NCBI GenBank assembly: GCA_023434325.1
Contig: JAEYSX010000002.1
Coordinates: forward strand, 62,001-126,000
Direction: 5' to 3'
Origin: Candidatus Parcubacteria bacterium
GTDB taxonomy: Bacteria; Patescibacteriota; Saccharimonadia; Saccharimonadales; UBA4665
Length of the DNA stretch: 64,000 nt
Part shown: positions 26,037 through 34,545 of the stretch, piece after piece
Layout: each line of letters opens with the position of its first letter
Numbering within the stretch: position 1 is the first letter of the stretch
Notes under the pieces: model-generated
Seen by the model: the letters and a program-made list of their open reading frames with translations, nothing else
Told to the model about the DNA's origin: nothing
Database searches by the model: none
Position numbers and translations under genes: made by a program

Positions 26037-27764
26037 TTATTCCTTGCCGGAGATGATGCCGCCACTGATCTTTTGGTGAGTCACCGTAGCGATTGGACCG
26101 GTCATACCGCTTAGAGGTGCGGCATGAGGCGAGCCGGCACTCTGCGAGGCCAAACCGGTATTTGGCGTGCCGACTTCCAAAACTCCTAGTCCTACCGGGT
26201 CGGCCACTTCGCCGTCATCCGGATCGGTGTCGAGCGGTCCGTTGTCAACGATAGTGTACGTTACCAAAAGCGCGTGCTGACCGTTGTAGGTCGTTTCGGT
26301 AACCGTAGCTTCGTTGATAGTAAAGTACGCTCCGGTGCTTGGCACGTACTTGCGAACGGCAACTTGGTTAGGCTTAAGGTCGGTGACGAACAAAAGATTA
26401 ATGGCGTTTGACGCGTCCGCACCACTAAAGCAGAAGTCTACCAAACCCAGCGGGTACGAATACGCGCCGTCCTGAACCGCCTGCGCGGACTCCTTAACCG
26501 CGGAACGGCAGGTAATAGTCGTACCACTTGGCAAGGTTAGCACGACAGTCTTGCCGTTTTCGGCGTTGCCAAAGGTGCCCGTAAGGCCGTCCTCGTCTTG
26601 GTCTTGACTGTCGTCTAATGCAGCATTATGACCAGTATATAAATTACCCACGCCTGCAACAATCATGCGAGAGCCGGTTGCGTTAAAGTCAGCAGAACGC
26701 CACGCGTTGCTGTCTTCGTCGACATGTCCCGGATCCTCTTCGGTCCAGGTTCCCCCGTTGTCGCGCGAGACATACATGTCGTTGCCATCAGAAAGCACGG
26801 ACATCATCGAACCGTTGGCGGATATAACTGCAGTCTTCCAGTTGATTCCGCCCCAGTACTCTAGTGACACATCGTCCCAATCTGCGCCGCCGTTCCCCGA
26901 AACATACACCTTGCCGTTGGTACTGCTGTGGGTGCCATCCACCGAAACGACCATCTTGTCGCCGGATGACGACATAGCGGCCTGTAGCTCGAACACGATA
27001 CCATCATCTGCCGGTGCGATGTCCTGCCATGTGCTGCCGCCGTTGCTCGACAAGCGCACGAGCGGCCCCATTGTGCCTCTGTTTTCTCCGCCAATCAAGA
27101 CCTTGCTGCCGTCATGTGATACCGAAAGGGACTTCCAGTTGCTTACGTCATCGATGAAACTTGTGGTCCATTCGTCATCGCCATGACTGATCATGTACGC
27201 GTACTCTGTCTCTTCGCCCGAGAGGGCTACGATCTTGCTACCGTCGCCAGACAAAGCAACTTTCGTCCAATCATCGGGACCAAGAGGGCTAATATTGTCC
27301 CAGCTCTGACCGGCGTCCTTAGAAACAAAGATATTTCCCTCGTGCTCGTTGAATACGTCCAAATCTACGGACATGTTACTCACCGCCACCATTGTCTGGC
27401 CGTCGCTCGAAACATCTACCGACGTCCAGTAGTGACGCATACCGTCGTCTACTGCTTCGTCAATATTTTGCCAGGTAGCGCCATAATCATTCGATACAAA
27501 GAGGGGATTTGCGGCACTCAAACCTTCGCCGCCATTGGTCACACTCGCAAGCAGGTGCTTGCCGCTTGCCGAGCTGGCAACCGACGAATACTCTCCGTTA
27601 ACCAAGTCGTTATCGACGTGCTTTCGCCATTCATACTGGTTACTCGCAGCGTACACCTTAAACGGAATGGTCGGCTGCGTTAGCGCCAATGCCGTTACAG
27701 CCGTAACTCCGACCGTCAAAAATCTACGCGAACGTCCGTGCGCAGTAGTAGTTTTACCCCTCAT
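26037..27764 (-). CDS. Secreted beta-propeller (BNR/sialidase-like) protein with choice-of-anchor U domain and PNTG tail
   Basis: 575 residues. An N-terminal signal peptide (RRFLTVGVTAVTALALT, then VYAA) is followed by about seven repeats of ~48 residues with Ser/Asn-x-Asp-x-Gly-x-Thr-Trp turns (VSKDAGQSWDNI and similar), the BNR pattern, so a six- or seven-bladed propeller. Residues about 395-535 form a choice-of-anchor U domain, ending PVGLGVLEVGTPNTGL. Past PNTG there is a 35-residue Gly/Ser/Thr tail but no clear membrane helix. GGGG before the ATG at 27764 supports this start. It is likely exported; attachment by the sortase at 36309 is possible. The same C-terminal module occurs in the protein at 34546. 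Confidence 0.8.
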   Translation of the reverse strand: MRGKTTTAHGRSRRFLTVGVTAVTALALTQPTIPFKVYAASNQYEWRKHVDNDLVNGEYSSVASSASGKHLLASVTNGGEGLSAANPLFVSNDYGATWQNIDEAVDDGMRHYWTSVDVSSDGQTMVAVSNMSVDLDVFNEHEGNIFVSKDAGQSWDNISPLGPDDWTKVALSGDGSKIVALSGEETEYAYMISHGDDEWTTSFIDDVSNWKSLSVSHDGSKVLIGGENRGTMGPLVRLSSNGGSTWQDIAPADDGIVFELQAAMSSSGDKMVVSVDGTHSSTNGKVYVSGNGGADWDDVSLEYWGGINWKTAVISANGSMMSVLSDGNDMYVSRDNGGTWTEEDPGHVDEDSNAWRSADFNATGSRMIVAGVGNLYTGHNAALDDSQDQDEDGLTGTFGNAENGKTVVLTLPSGTTITCRSAVKESAQAVQDGAYSYPLGLVDFCFSGADASNAINLLFVTDLKPNQVAVRKYVPSTGAYFTINEATVTETTYNGQHALLVTYTIVDNGPLDTDPDDGEVADPVGLGVLEVGTPNTGLASQSAGSPHAAPLSGMTGPIATVTHQKISGGIISGKE

Positions 27765-27827
27765 CTTATATCCCCACTTATCTTTAGCATTAGTATAGTG
27801 CAGATATTTGGACAAGCACAAGCTTTT

Positions 27828-28508
27828 TTACTGCGGGCGTCGCCAGGCGTACGAGACAAAACGCTCGCCAGCCTCGTACTCGGGGATAAACTTATCCACA
27901 AGATCCAAGCGATCAAAGGTCTGCAATACTACCGGCTCGGGAGGGAGTGCGTAGCGCACATCGTACTGGTCGTAAGCACTGTGAGTAGGCGTTACCATCC
28001 AATTGTCTTCTTTGCGCGGCACCAGGGTCATAAAGCGCTGAATGCTGGGGTTATGACTTTGCTTTGGCGGCTCGGGCAAGGAAATGTACACCTTGGCCGC
28101 AAACACGCCGCCTGGTTTGAGATGCGAATAAATATGCTGTGCTATCTGCTGCCAAGTGCCGGGGAACTCCAGACATACCAGTCCGCCATCGGTCATGATA
28201 TTGTCGAACTGCTCGGTGTTTTGCTCGAAAAACTGATTCCAATCCATGCACTCGTACCGCACGCCCTCTAGGCGTAAGGCCTGTACTATGTCGTCTGCGT
28301 AGTCTACAGAGGTCACCTCGCTCGACACCTCTAGCGCCATGGCGCACAGGGCAGGGGTGGCGCCAAGCACCAGTGTGCGGCCGCCCGGCACAACGTACTT
28401 ACGCTGAAAATCAATTTCCTCGCGGCTTAGCACCAGCGGTGGGCCGTACTCGCCCTTATCAAGTGCGCGACTGTTCCAATAGTCGCGCTGACTCAGAGGC
28501 TTGCTCAT
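27828..28508 (-). CDS. Class I SAM-dependent methyltransferase paired with a QueC-like enzyme
   Basis: 226 residues. Motif I is TLVLGATPALCAMALE (about 45-60), motif II follows as VTSVDYADDIVQ, and motif IV is FDNIMTDGGLVCLE. The preceding GEYGPPLVLSREE, with a Trp-rich N-terminus (SQRDYWNSRALDKG), resembles small-molecule methyltransferases. The start ATG shares 4 bases with the stop of the QueC-like gene (ATGA), so the two are translated together and probably work on the same molecule. The substrate is unknown; a 7-deazaguanine-type product or a protein is conceivable from the partner. Confidence 0.8.
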   Translation of the reverse strand: MSKPLSQRDYWNSRALDKGEYGPPLVLSREEIDFQRKYVVPGGRTLVLGATPALCAMALEVSSEVTSVDYADDIVQALRLEGVRYECMDWNQFFEQNTEQFDNIMTDGGLVCLEFPGTWQQIAQHIYSHLKPGGVFAAKVYISLPEPPKQSHNPSIQRFMTLVPRKEDNWMVTPTHSAYDQYDVRYALPPEPVVLQTFDRLDLVDKFIPEYEAGERFVSYAWRRPQ

Positions 28509-29176
28509 ACGGATATCCTTTTGCCGGATGCTGGCGCGCGGTCCATACCGCGTAACTCCAGCGTGCAAGTTTTGCAGCGCCCGCACTCGATCGGCTTGCC
28601 ATCGGCATAATGAGGCGTGCGGCACGACCAGGTCAGTTTGGCCAGTTCTGGCGGCAGAGTATTATAGACTTGCTCTTTGGTGAGGTCAGCGTGCGGATAC
28701 ACCTTAACGGCGGCACTGTGGTCATCGCCACCCGGATGAAACGCATTGTGAATAGCCTTGCCACGCACGACCGCCTGCGACACACCTCGTGCAAAATCCG
28801 TCCCGGTCGCGCCAATGACGACCTGGGTTATAAGCGGATCGCGCGAGGTCATATAGCCTGTCATAAAACTCATTATCTCGGTATCAAACAAAAAATTTCC
28901 GCCCAGGTGCGGCGTGTTAAATGCCGACTCGCTCACCGTAAACGGAATAGGAGCATGCTTGCGCATATAGGCGAGTATTGCTTTGACCGCCATTGCCTCG
29001 GCCTTCCAGCGCGCTTCGATATTTTGAATGTGTATGTGGTGGACATGCACCTGGCCATAGTCATCAGGGTGGTTCAGTACGTGCCACAGCGCAGCTGTCG
29101 AGTCGATACCGCCCGAAAACATAACGAGCGTCCGGCGCGGCCGATGACCCGTGTTAACAGTACGCTCTTGTGTCAT
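28505..29176 (-). CDS. QueC-like PP-loop ATPase
   Basis: 223 residues, close to QueC size. The PP-loop is VMFSGGIDSTAALWH (about 18-32). The C-terminal zinc-binding pattern WSCRTP...ECGRCKTC supplies four Cys as in QueC. QueC makes 7-cyano-7-deazaguanine from carboxydeazaguanine with ATP and ammonia. No queD, queE, queF or tgt lies nearby, and similarity outside the motifs looks low, so a classical queuosine role is doubtful. QueC-like enzymes also occur in antiphage systems, where they modify proteins. It is the first gene of a coupled pair with the methyltransferase. Confidence 0.75.
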   Translation of the reverse strand: MTQERTVNTGHRPRRTLVMFSGGIDSTAALWHVLNHPDDYGQVHVHHIHIQNIEARWKAEAMAVKAILAYMRKHAPIPFTVSESAFNTPHLGGNFLFDTEIMSFMTGYMTSRDPLITQVVIGATGTDFARGVSQAVVRGKAIHNAFHPGGDDHSAAVKVYPHADLTKEQVYNTLPPELAKLTWSCRTPHYADGKPIECGRCKTCTLELRGMDRAPASGKRISV

Positions 29177-29260
29177 GATACGCCGTCTTATCCCTCAATT
29201 ACTCGGTTATTTTACCGTAGTATATCACTCTTACCACGAGGCGAGTGCTACAATGTCACC

Positions 29261-29653
29261 ATGAAAAAATACAGCACTGTCGATGATTTTTTGGCAGATC
29301 AACCCCAGCAAAAGTTGGAACAAATCCAAGCGATCAGACAAATAATTACAGACATCGACCCCTCGCTCCAAGAAAACATCAAATGGAACGCCCCCACTTA
29401 TGTGCATGACGGCGTGGACCGTATCACCTTTAACTTGCTTAACAAAGAGGGAGTCGTCAAGCTCGTACTGCACATGGGTGCCGCCAAAAAAGAGGACAAA
29501 AGCGGCAAACCAATCTTAGCTGACGACGAAGGGTTGCTAGAGTGGGCATCCGATATCAGGGGCGCGATATCCTTTGCAGACCTATCCGACATCCAAGCAA
29601 AAGAACCACAGCTCAAGAAGACGATTAAACGCTGGCTGGCGATAAGCGCCTAA
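29261..29653 (+). CDS. DUF1801 family protein
   Basis: 130 residues of the DUF1801 fold: STVDDFLADQPQQKLEQIQA, then the substrate-pocket strand NIKWNAPTYVHDG and C-terminal DLSDIQAKEPQLKKTIKRWL. Role unknown; relatives bind small ligands or iron. The frame is open far upstream of this ATG, but TACAAT at 29249-29254 ends exactly 6 bases before it, with no ribosome binding site, so 29261 is chosen and the mRNA is probably leaderless. A second family member is at 9569. The divergent QueC-like gene starts 85 bases away. Confidence 0.85.
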   Translation: MKKYSTVDDFLADQPQQKLEQIQAIRQIITDIDPSLQENIKWNAPTYVHDGVDRITFNLLNKEGVVKLVLHMGAAKKEDKSGKPILADDEGLLEWASDIRGAISFADLSDIQAKEPQLKKTIKRWLAISA

Positions 29654-29729
29654 ACTGGCCTGGCCGTTTATTACGTCTTTGTGCGCCCACGGCGCTGCAA
29701 ATATTTGCGCCGTAAGATACAATTACAAT

Positions 29730-30050
29730 GTGAAGAATCTTGTAAAAAGCAGACTAAAAACTATCGGCATCGCCGTTTTTGTAGTCATTGTTATCGCCAT
29801 CGTGGTGGCCGTCGTCATGGCAAAAAACCAACCCTCGGCGTTTAGTCTAAGGGACTGTACCGGCAAAGACTGCGTAGTCTACCTCGAAGACTTGGGCAAC
29901 ACCTGCACCTGGAAGAACGGCCAAGTCCACGAGAGCACTCTGGTACACACTCCAACCGAATCGATGAAGAGGGTTAGCGTCAGCAAAGATCAGGTAAATG
30001 ACTACCTAAAGGACGCGCAATCGACCAATAAGTGCACCAGGCCTGAGTAA
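29730..30050 (+). CDS. Small single-span membrane protein
   Basis: 106 residues starting at GTG. A basic start (KNLVKSRLK) precedes a strong membrane helix (about 11-30, GIAVFVVIVIAIVVAVVMA), then a ~75-residue outside domain with four Cys (DCTGKDC, NTCTWKNG, NKCTRPE) that could form two disulfides. VKOR at 49631 could supply oxidation. TACAAT at 29718-29723 ends exactly 6 bases before the GTG, so this is a leaderless GTG start. No family recognised. Confidence 0.7.
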   Translation: MKNLVKSRLKTIGIAVFVVIVIAIVVAVVMAKNQPSAFSLRDCTGKDCVVYLEDLGNTCTWKNGQVHESTLVHTPTESMKRVSVSKDQVNDYLKDAQSTNKCTRPE

Positions 30051-30098
30051 AATTCTTAAATCGCGCACACTCAGGCGTTCCTTTTGTATAATAACGAC

Positions 30099-30641
30099 AT
30101 GAAGTTTATCGCTCTCTTGCGCGGTATTAATGTTGGCGGCAACAAAAAAGTACCAATGGCCGAACTAAAGGCTTGCTTTGAGAACGCAGGTTTTAAGAAC
30201 GTCGTTACCTACATCAACTCGGGCAACGTCGTCTTTGAATCCTCGCAAACCGACACCGCCAAACTGGTGCAAATCTGCGAGGAAGCCATCGAAAAGCAGG
30301 TTGGGTTCCATGTAATTTGCTCGGTTATCTCTGCCGACGAACTGCACGAGGCGCTACAGCACGCGCCGGACTGGTGGAACAAAGGCGACTCAAAAGAGAT
30401 TAAACACGACGCCTTTTTTGTCATCGCCCCCAAAAAAGCAGAGGAAATCATAGCAGAAATCGGCGAACCTCATCCAAAATACGAGCGCATATCCGTCCAC
30501 CACCCGATCATCTTCTGGTCGGTACCCCTCGAGACATTTGGTCGCACCAAATACAGCAAAATTGTCGGCACCAAAACGTACCGATCGGTAACGGTTCGTA
30601 ACGCCAACACCACCAACAAATTGGCCGAACTTAGCAAGTAA
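30099..30641 (+). CDS. DUF1697 family protein
   Basis: 180 residues. The opening KFIALLRGINVGGNKKVPMA and the strand TYINSGNVVFES are the DUF1697 signature; the C-terminal ETFGRTKYSKIVGTKTYRSV completes the family pattern. The fold is ferredoxin-like and the role unknown. The frame includes an ATG at 30084, but TATAAT at 30087-30092 ends exactly 6 bases before the ATG at 30099, so translation should start here on a leaderless mRNA. Confidence 0.88.
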   Translation: MKFIALLRGINVGGNKKVPMAELKACFENAGFKNVVTYINSGNVVFESSQTDTAKLVQICEEAIEKQVGFHVICSVISADELHEALQHAPDWWNKGDSKEIKHDAFFVIAPKKAEEIIAEIGEPHPKYERISVHHPIIFWSVPLETFGRTKYSKIVGTKTYRSVTVRNANTTNKLAELSK

Positions 30642-30659
30642 ACCCGCAGCCACACAAAA

Positions 30660-30681
30660 GCAGGGCAGACGCATGCCCTGC
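30660..30681. terminator. Hairpin after the DUF1697 gene
   Basis: GCAGGGCA (30660-30667) pairs with TGCCCTGC (30674-30681) around a 6-base loop, directly after the stop. No T-tract follows, so its strength as a terminator is uncertain. Confidence 0.5.
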
Positions 30682-30781
30682 GCGTGCCGTTAAAGAAAAT
30701 CACACATCGCGATTGTGCTTTATTTTACTGCTTTGATGTGGCGCTGTGAGTAGAGTAGGCGTAGATAAGCAAGGGAACTCT

Positions 30782-31519
30782 ATGCAACAGCAAATCGACA
30801 GGTGGTCAAACTTTTTGGATAATTTTTGGCAAGAGGTTGCAAAGTGGGCGCCCAAGCTATTAGGCGCACTTATCATCCTCATAATCGGTTATTTGGTCGC
30901 CAAGGGCGTGTCGAGCCTTGTTCGCAAGGCGCTACAAAGCGCTAAGCTAGACCAGCACCTGCACGCCGGCAGCGGCGGCAACGTAATCCAGCGTGCTTTT
31001 CCGCGGCCAAGCCACCTTATTGCCTCTATCGTGTACTGGGTTATCTTCCTTGGTGTTATTTCGCTCGGCCTGGGCGCCTTGGGCGTACCGCTGTTGACCG
31101 ATCTGATTCGTGGATTTTACTCGTACCTGCCTAATGTCATCGCTGCGCTTATTATCTTTTTGATTGCCAGCGCGATTTCGGCCGGAATTGCGGGGCTGGT
31201 CACCAATATTATGGGCGACACCCCCACCGGCAAGTTTTTGGCAGGCGCCGCACCCACGTTGGTCATGGGGCTGGCGATCTTTATGATCCTCAACCAACTG
31301 CGTATCGCGCCCGAGATCGTTACGATTACCTACGCCGCTATAGCAGGCGGAGCAGCCTTAGGTGCCGCCCTGGCATTTGGCCTTGGCGGGCGAGAAACCG
31401 CAGCCAAGATACTAGAAAGCGCCTACCAAAAGGGTCAGGCGCAAAAGGGCAAAGTTGCCAGCGATGTCCGCCACGGCACAGAACGCGCCAAAAACGAAGT
31501 CCGCAAAAGGCAAGAATAA
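30782..31519 (+). CDS. Mechanosensitive-channel-like membrane protein (conserved TM-helix family)
   Basis: 245 residues, four or five membrane helices. The repeated TM-helix motif appears as ALIILIIGYLVAKGVSSLVRKAL (about 28-50) and again as PNVIAALIIFLIASAISAGIAGLV (about 110-135), as in small MscS-related proteins (PF05552 type). The end of the membrane part reads ALGAALAFGLGGRETAAKIL, the pore-helix-like pattern of MscS, after which only a charged tail remains. AAGGGAA just before the ATG at 30782 favours it over the upstream GTG at 30746. Function in osmotic relief is inferred. Confidence 0.8.
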   Translation: MQQQIDRWSNFLDNFWQEVAKWAPKLLGALIILIIGYLVAKGVSSLVRKALQSAKLDQHLHAGSGGNVIQRAFPRPSHLIASIVYWVIFLGVISLGLGALGVPLLTDLIRGFYSYLPNVIAALIIFLIASAISAGIAGLVTNIMGDTPTGKFLAGAAPTLVMGLAIFMILNQLRIAPEIVTITYAAIAGGAALGAALAFGLGGRETAAKILESAYQKGQAQKGKVASDVRHGTERAKNEVRKRQE

Positions 31520-31722
31520 AGCGACAGGGTACATCGTGATCAAAAAAAGAAATCTCGTTTACTCTGGGTTCTTGCAAAACATCTCTCGCAGGATATTCGT
31601 ATTTACCACGAGGTCGGTATCAAATAACTGGCTCACCCGTAAATATACTATCATACACTGTTAGATGCATTACGTCAATGAGAGGCAGCCTGACCAATGC
31701 AGACGTATGCTTTAATAGAGGT

Positions 31723-32391
31723 ATGCCCGAATCACATTACAGCAGAACACTCAGACTCATTTTGAGCGACGGATACCGACGCGTGGCCGAAGGCGGCGAG
31801 GTAATTGCCACTACCGATAACTTGCCCAATATTTTTTGCGTCAAAGAGGGGTTTGTTAAACGCTTTCTTATTAAAAACGACGGATCGATAAGCGTGCAGG
31901 GCATTTACGGGCCTGGGGACTGTTTTGGCATCGCCGCGCTGACGAGCAAACTGATGGACGGCAAATTCTACACTGGCTCGGAGGTATACTATTACGAAGC
32001 CATTCAGCATACCGTCGTGCACGAAATCCCGAGCGAGCTCCTTCAAAGCAAACTGGACGCTCACCCCGAGCTGTTTAAAGACCTTTTTCTTATCCAAAGC
32101 AGGCACAGCCAATCAAACATCTGGTTGCTCGAAAACCAAGGCCTTAGTGGCGCAGGCAAACGAGTCGCCCACATCATCTGCTTTTACATGGAACGCTACG
32201 GCGTGCAAACGCCGCGCGGCTGGGAATTTAAGATTCCGCTGATTCAGCAGGACCTTGCAGACCTGCTGGACCTGGCGCGCGAGACCGTGTCGCTGGCAAT
32301 CGGCGACCTCAAAAAGCAAAAGCTCATCAAGGGCCGACGCAAAGTCATCATTCCTTCGCTATCCAAGCTCAAAGACTACGCCTACAGCTAA
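31723..32391 (+). CDS. Crp/Fnr family transcriptional regulator
   Basis: 222 residues. Residues about 15-120 form the cyclic-nucleotide-binding-type beta roll (LPNIFCVKEGFVKRFLIKND, then GIYGPGDCFGIAAL); a long helix follows; the C-terminal winged helix has DLADLLDLARETVSLAIGDLKKQ. The recognition helix keeps Arg-Glu but has Leu where CRP has the third contact (Arg), so its DNA site should differ from that of the regulator at 48963. There is one Cys near residue 68 (GDCFG). TTTAAT at 31711-31716 ends 6 bases before the ATG, compatible with a leaderless message. Targets unknown. Confidence 0.82.
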   Translation: MPESHYSRTLRLILSDGYRRVAEGGEVIATTDNLPNIFCVKEGFVKRFLIKNDGSISVQGIYGPGDCFGIAALTSKLMDGKFYTGSEVYYYEAIQHTVVHEIPSELLQSKLDAHPELFKDLFLIQSRHSQSNIWLLENQGLSGAGKRVAHIICFYMERYGVQTPRGWEFKIPLIQQDLADLLDLARETVSLAIGDLKKQKLIKGRRKVIIPSLSKLKDYAYS

Positions 32392-32467
32392 ACCCTTGAC
32401 TAAACGTTAGACACCTCACTGACCTCGGCCGTACTTTGTATAAACATAAGTACAGGAAGGAGATGTG

Positions 32468-33256
32468 ATGAATCTGGAATCAACTGTATTGCTCCGTTCT
32501 GGCAGAAGGATGCCGATACTAGGCCTCGGCACCTGGGGATTGACCGTTGACACTGCCGACACCATAGCCCGCGCGCTTACTATGGGGTATCCCATGATCG
32601 ACACCTCGGGCGATTATGGAACTCAACCGGGAATAGGCGAGGGGATTGCGCAATCCGGCGCGCCACGCGAAAGTTTTTATCTGGTAACCAAAGTAGAGGA
32701 AACCGACGATGCCTACCAAGCCGTCGTCAATAATCTGGCCGAATTACAACTGGACTATGCCGATCTTGTATTGATCCACAGACCACCCTTAGAGGGCGCG
32801 GGCGTGGATTTGTGGCAAGGGTTGCTGCGTGCCAAGCAAGAGGGATTAACCAAAGATATCGGCGTCAGCAACTACTCGCAGCAGCAAATCGTCGACCTCG
32901 CGGACGCTACCGGCGAAGTGCCAGTGGTCAACCAAATAGAGTGGAGTCCGTTTGGCTGGAGTCAACCAATGCTGGACTTTTGCACCGAGAGCGAGATTGT
33001 CATCCAAGCCTACAGCCCGCTTACTCATGGCCGGCGGCTCACCGACGAAACACTCGACAGTGTGGCGCTCAAGCATCAAAAAACACCCGCCCAAGTACTT
33101 ATCCGCTGGAGCCTGCAAATCGGCACCGTGCCCATTGTCAAAGCCAATCAACTACATCACCTCGAAGAAAACCTTCAGGTGTTTGATTTTGAGCTGGACG
33201 AGGACGACATGCGAATCTTAACCACCATTAACGAACATTACTCGTCGCTCGCCTAA
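32468..33256 (+). CDS. Aldo/keto reductase
   Basis: 262 residues, the length of the AKR5-like group. The catalytic tetrad can be placed: Asp in YPMIDTSGDYGTQ (Tyr five residues later), Lys in YLVTKVEET, and His in LVLIHRPP. The NADPH-binding end reads LIRWSLQIGTVPIVKANQ. It reduces aldehydes or ketones with NADPH; the natural substrate is unknown. AAGGAG at about 32456-32461 fits the ATG at 32468 rather than the GTG 3 bases earlier. Two further genes follow closely, so it probably leads an operon with the next two. Confidence 0.88.
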   Translation: MNLESTVLLRSGRRMPILGLGTWGLTVDTADTIARALTMGYPMIDTSGDYGTQPGIGEGIAQSGAPRESFYLVTKVEETDDAYQAVVNNLAELQLDYADLVLIHRPPLEGAGVDLWQGLLRAKQEGLTKDIGVSNYSQQQIVDLADATGEVPVVNQIEWSPFGWSQPMLDFCTESEIVIQAYSPLTHGRRLTDETLDSVALKHQKTPAQVLIRWSLQIGTVPIVKANQLHHLEENLQVFDFELDEDDMRILTTINEHYSSLA

Positions 33257-33280
33257 TCCGGCGAGGGCAAAGGAGAACCC

Positions 33281-33457
33281 ATGGCTAAATACGGCCCAAA
33301 AGCACAAGAAAAAGTAAAAAAGAGCGTAGAGGAGATGAAGAAGGGCGAGCTAAAGTCCGGTAAATCCGGCAAAAAGGTGACTAGCCAAAAACAAGCGGTC
33401 GCCATTGGCCTATCCGAGGCACGTAAAGCCGGCGCCAAGGTGCCAAAGAAAAAATAA
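33281..33457 (+). CDS. DUF6496-type small basic protein
   Basis: 58 residues, strongly basic (Lys, Arg) with a C-terminal SQKQAVAIGLSEARKAGAKV followed by PKKK. This matches DUF6496, a family of short Lys-rich proteins with a recurring A-I-G-L-S-E-A-R-K-A-G motif. The composition suggests nucleic-acid binding, but no function is known. AGGAGAA lies 6 bases before the ATG. The next gene starts one base after the stop, so the two are co-transcribed. Confidence 0.85.
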   Translation: MAKYGPKAQEKVKKSVEEMKKGELKSGKSGKKVTSQKQAVAIGLSEARKAGAKVPKKK

Positions 33458-33458
33458 T

Positions 33459-34055
33459 ATGAAAGCACTGATTATTAACTGCACACTCAGCCCCTCGCCG
33501 CATGTATCTAACACCGAGGCGCTGGCGGACATTGTTAAGCGTCAACTCGAATCCCAAGGGGTAGAAGTGCAAAGCCTACGCGCCGCGGACGAAAACATCT
33601 TGGCAGGGGTGTCGTCCGAGTCGATGGGCGGGGGCGACGGCTGGCCGCGTATCCACCAAAAGATCGTCGAATCGGAGATTCTGATTATTGCCACGCCTAC
33701 ATGGATAGGCAACCCCTCCAGCTACGTCCAGCGGGTGATCGAACGCCTAGACGGCACGATCGGCGAGACAAAACCCGATGGGCGGCCGCTAGTATACGAT
33801 AAAGTGGCCGGCGTGGTGGTCACCGGCAACGAGGACGGCGCACACCACGTCATCACCGAAATCTGCGGCGCACTGGCAGATATTGGTTTTACCATTCCAC
33901 CGGTAGCGTGGACGTACTGGAACAAAGGCCCCGGCCCGGGCCCGAGCTATCTGGATACCGACGAAGGCCACGAGTGGTCAGAAAAAACAGGGATAACCGC
34001 CGCAAACAACCTAGTCGCCGTCGCACGGGCGCTGCAAGCTCACCCTATCACGTAA
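33459..34055 (+). CDS. Flavodoxin/NADPH-dependent FMN reductase-like protein
   Basis: 198 residues. The phosphate-binding turn NCTLSPSPHVSNTEAL (about 7-22) and the flavin-contact segment IIATPTWIGNPSSYVQRVIER are typical of the FMN-reductase branch of the flavodoxin fold. It would bind FMN and use NAD(P)H to reduce quinones, azo compounds or flavins. The stop of the DUF6496 gene is one base before this ATG. A 9-base stem (34053-34077) lies over the end of the gene. Confidence 0.85.
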   Translation: MKALIINCTLSPSPHVSNTEALADIVKRQLESQGVEVQSLRAADENILAGVSSESMGGGDGWPRIHQKIVESEILIIATPTWIGNPSSYVQRVIERLDGTIGETKPDGRPLVYDKVAGVVVTGNEDGAHHVITEICGALADIGFTIPPVAWTYWNKGPGPGPSYLDTDEGHEWSEKTGITAANNLVAVARALQAHPIT

Positions 34056-34077
34056 CTTGGGCGAAAGTCCCAAGTTA
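34053..34077. terminator. Hairpin at the end of the FMN reductase gene
   Basis: TAACTTGGG (34053-34061) pairs with CCCAAGTTA (34069-34077) across a 7-base loop, overlapping the stop codon. There is no T-tract, so termination is only probable. Confidence 0.5.
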
Positions 34078-34131
34078 GCAAAAGCGTATAATTAAGACAG
34101 ACGCCAGAAAAACCGCAAAGGAGTCCACCAC

Positions 34132-34437
34132 ATGAAGACCGCCAAACCCAACATCCTCGCTACCAACAGAATCTTTGCCCGCATAGCAATCGCCACCGCA
34201 ATCCTACTCACGATTCCTTTTATTGCCGCGCAGATTTCCACCGAGGTAAGCTGGAATGTCGCTGATTTTGCCCTGATGGCCGTCTTGCTCTTTGGCATCA
34301 GCACGCTATTTGTACTCATTGCCAGGAAAACCAGCAAAAAAGCGCATCGAATCCTCGTCGGCGTACTACTCGCCGCACTGTTAACCTACATTTGGGCAGA
34401 GCTGGCTGTCGGTGTGTTTACTAATCTTGGCAGCTAA
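34132..34437 (+). CDS. Small membrane protein
   Basis: 101 residues with three hydrophobic helices (about 18-36, 45-63 and 73-92) separated by short polar loops and starting with a basic tail (KTAKPN, NRIFAR). No family recognised. AAAGGAG before the ATG is a strong ribosome binding site and TATAAT lies about 40 bases upstream (34087-34092), so this has an ordinary leader. No functional link to neighbours can be seen. Confidence 0.7.
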   Translation: MKTAKPNILATNRIFARIAIATAILLTIPFIAAQISTEVSWNVADFALMAVLLFGISTLFVLIARKTSKKAHRILVGVLLAALLTYIWAELAVGVFTNLGS

Positions 34438-34499
34438 TACGGCGAGTTTATCCACCGCAAAAAACCTAAATAGTGTGTTCCTTCGGTTCGTGCTTATGC

Positions 34500-34545
34500 T
34501 ATAGTCAAAATAGTTTACATGTACATAACATTGAGGGGGAGAGTT
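34500..34545 (+). promoter_or_regulatory. -10 box and ribosome binding site of the secreted PNTG protein
   Basis: TATAGT at 34500-34505 and a purine-rich GAGGGGGAGAG before the ATG at 34546 define a leadered transcript of about 34 bases. An earlier in-frame ATG at 34519 lacks a ribosome binding site and would put extra residues before the signal peptide, so it is not used. Confidence 0.6.

Noticed and set aside
28505..29176. QueC-like gene as part of a Qat or CBASS defence system
   Set aside because: No cyclase, NUCC-like effector, Qat ATPase or other defence gene lies nearby; only the methyltransferase is coupled to it.
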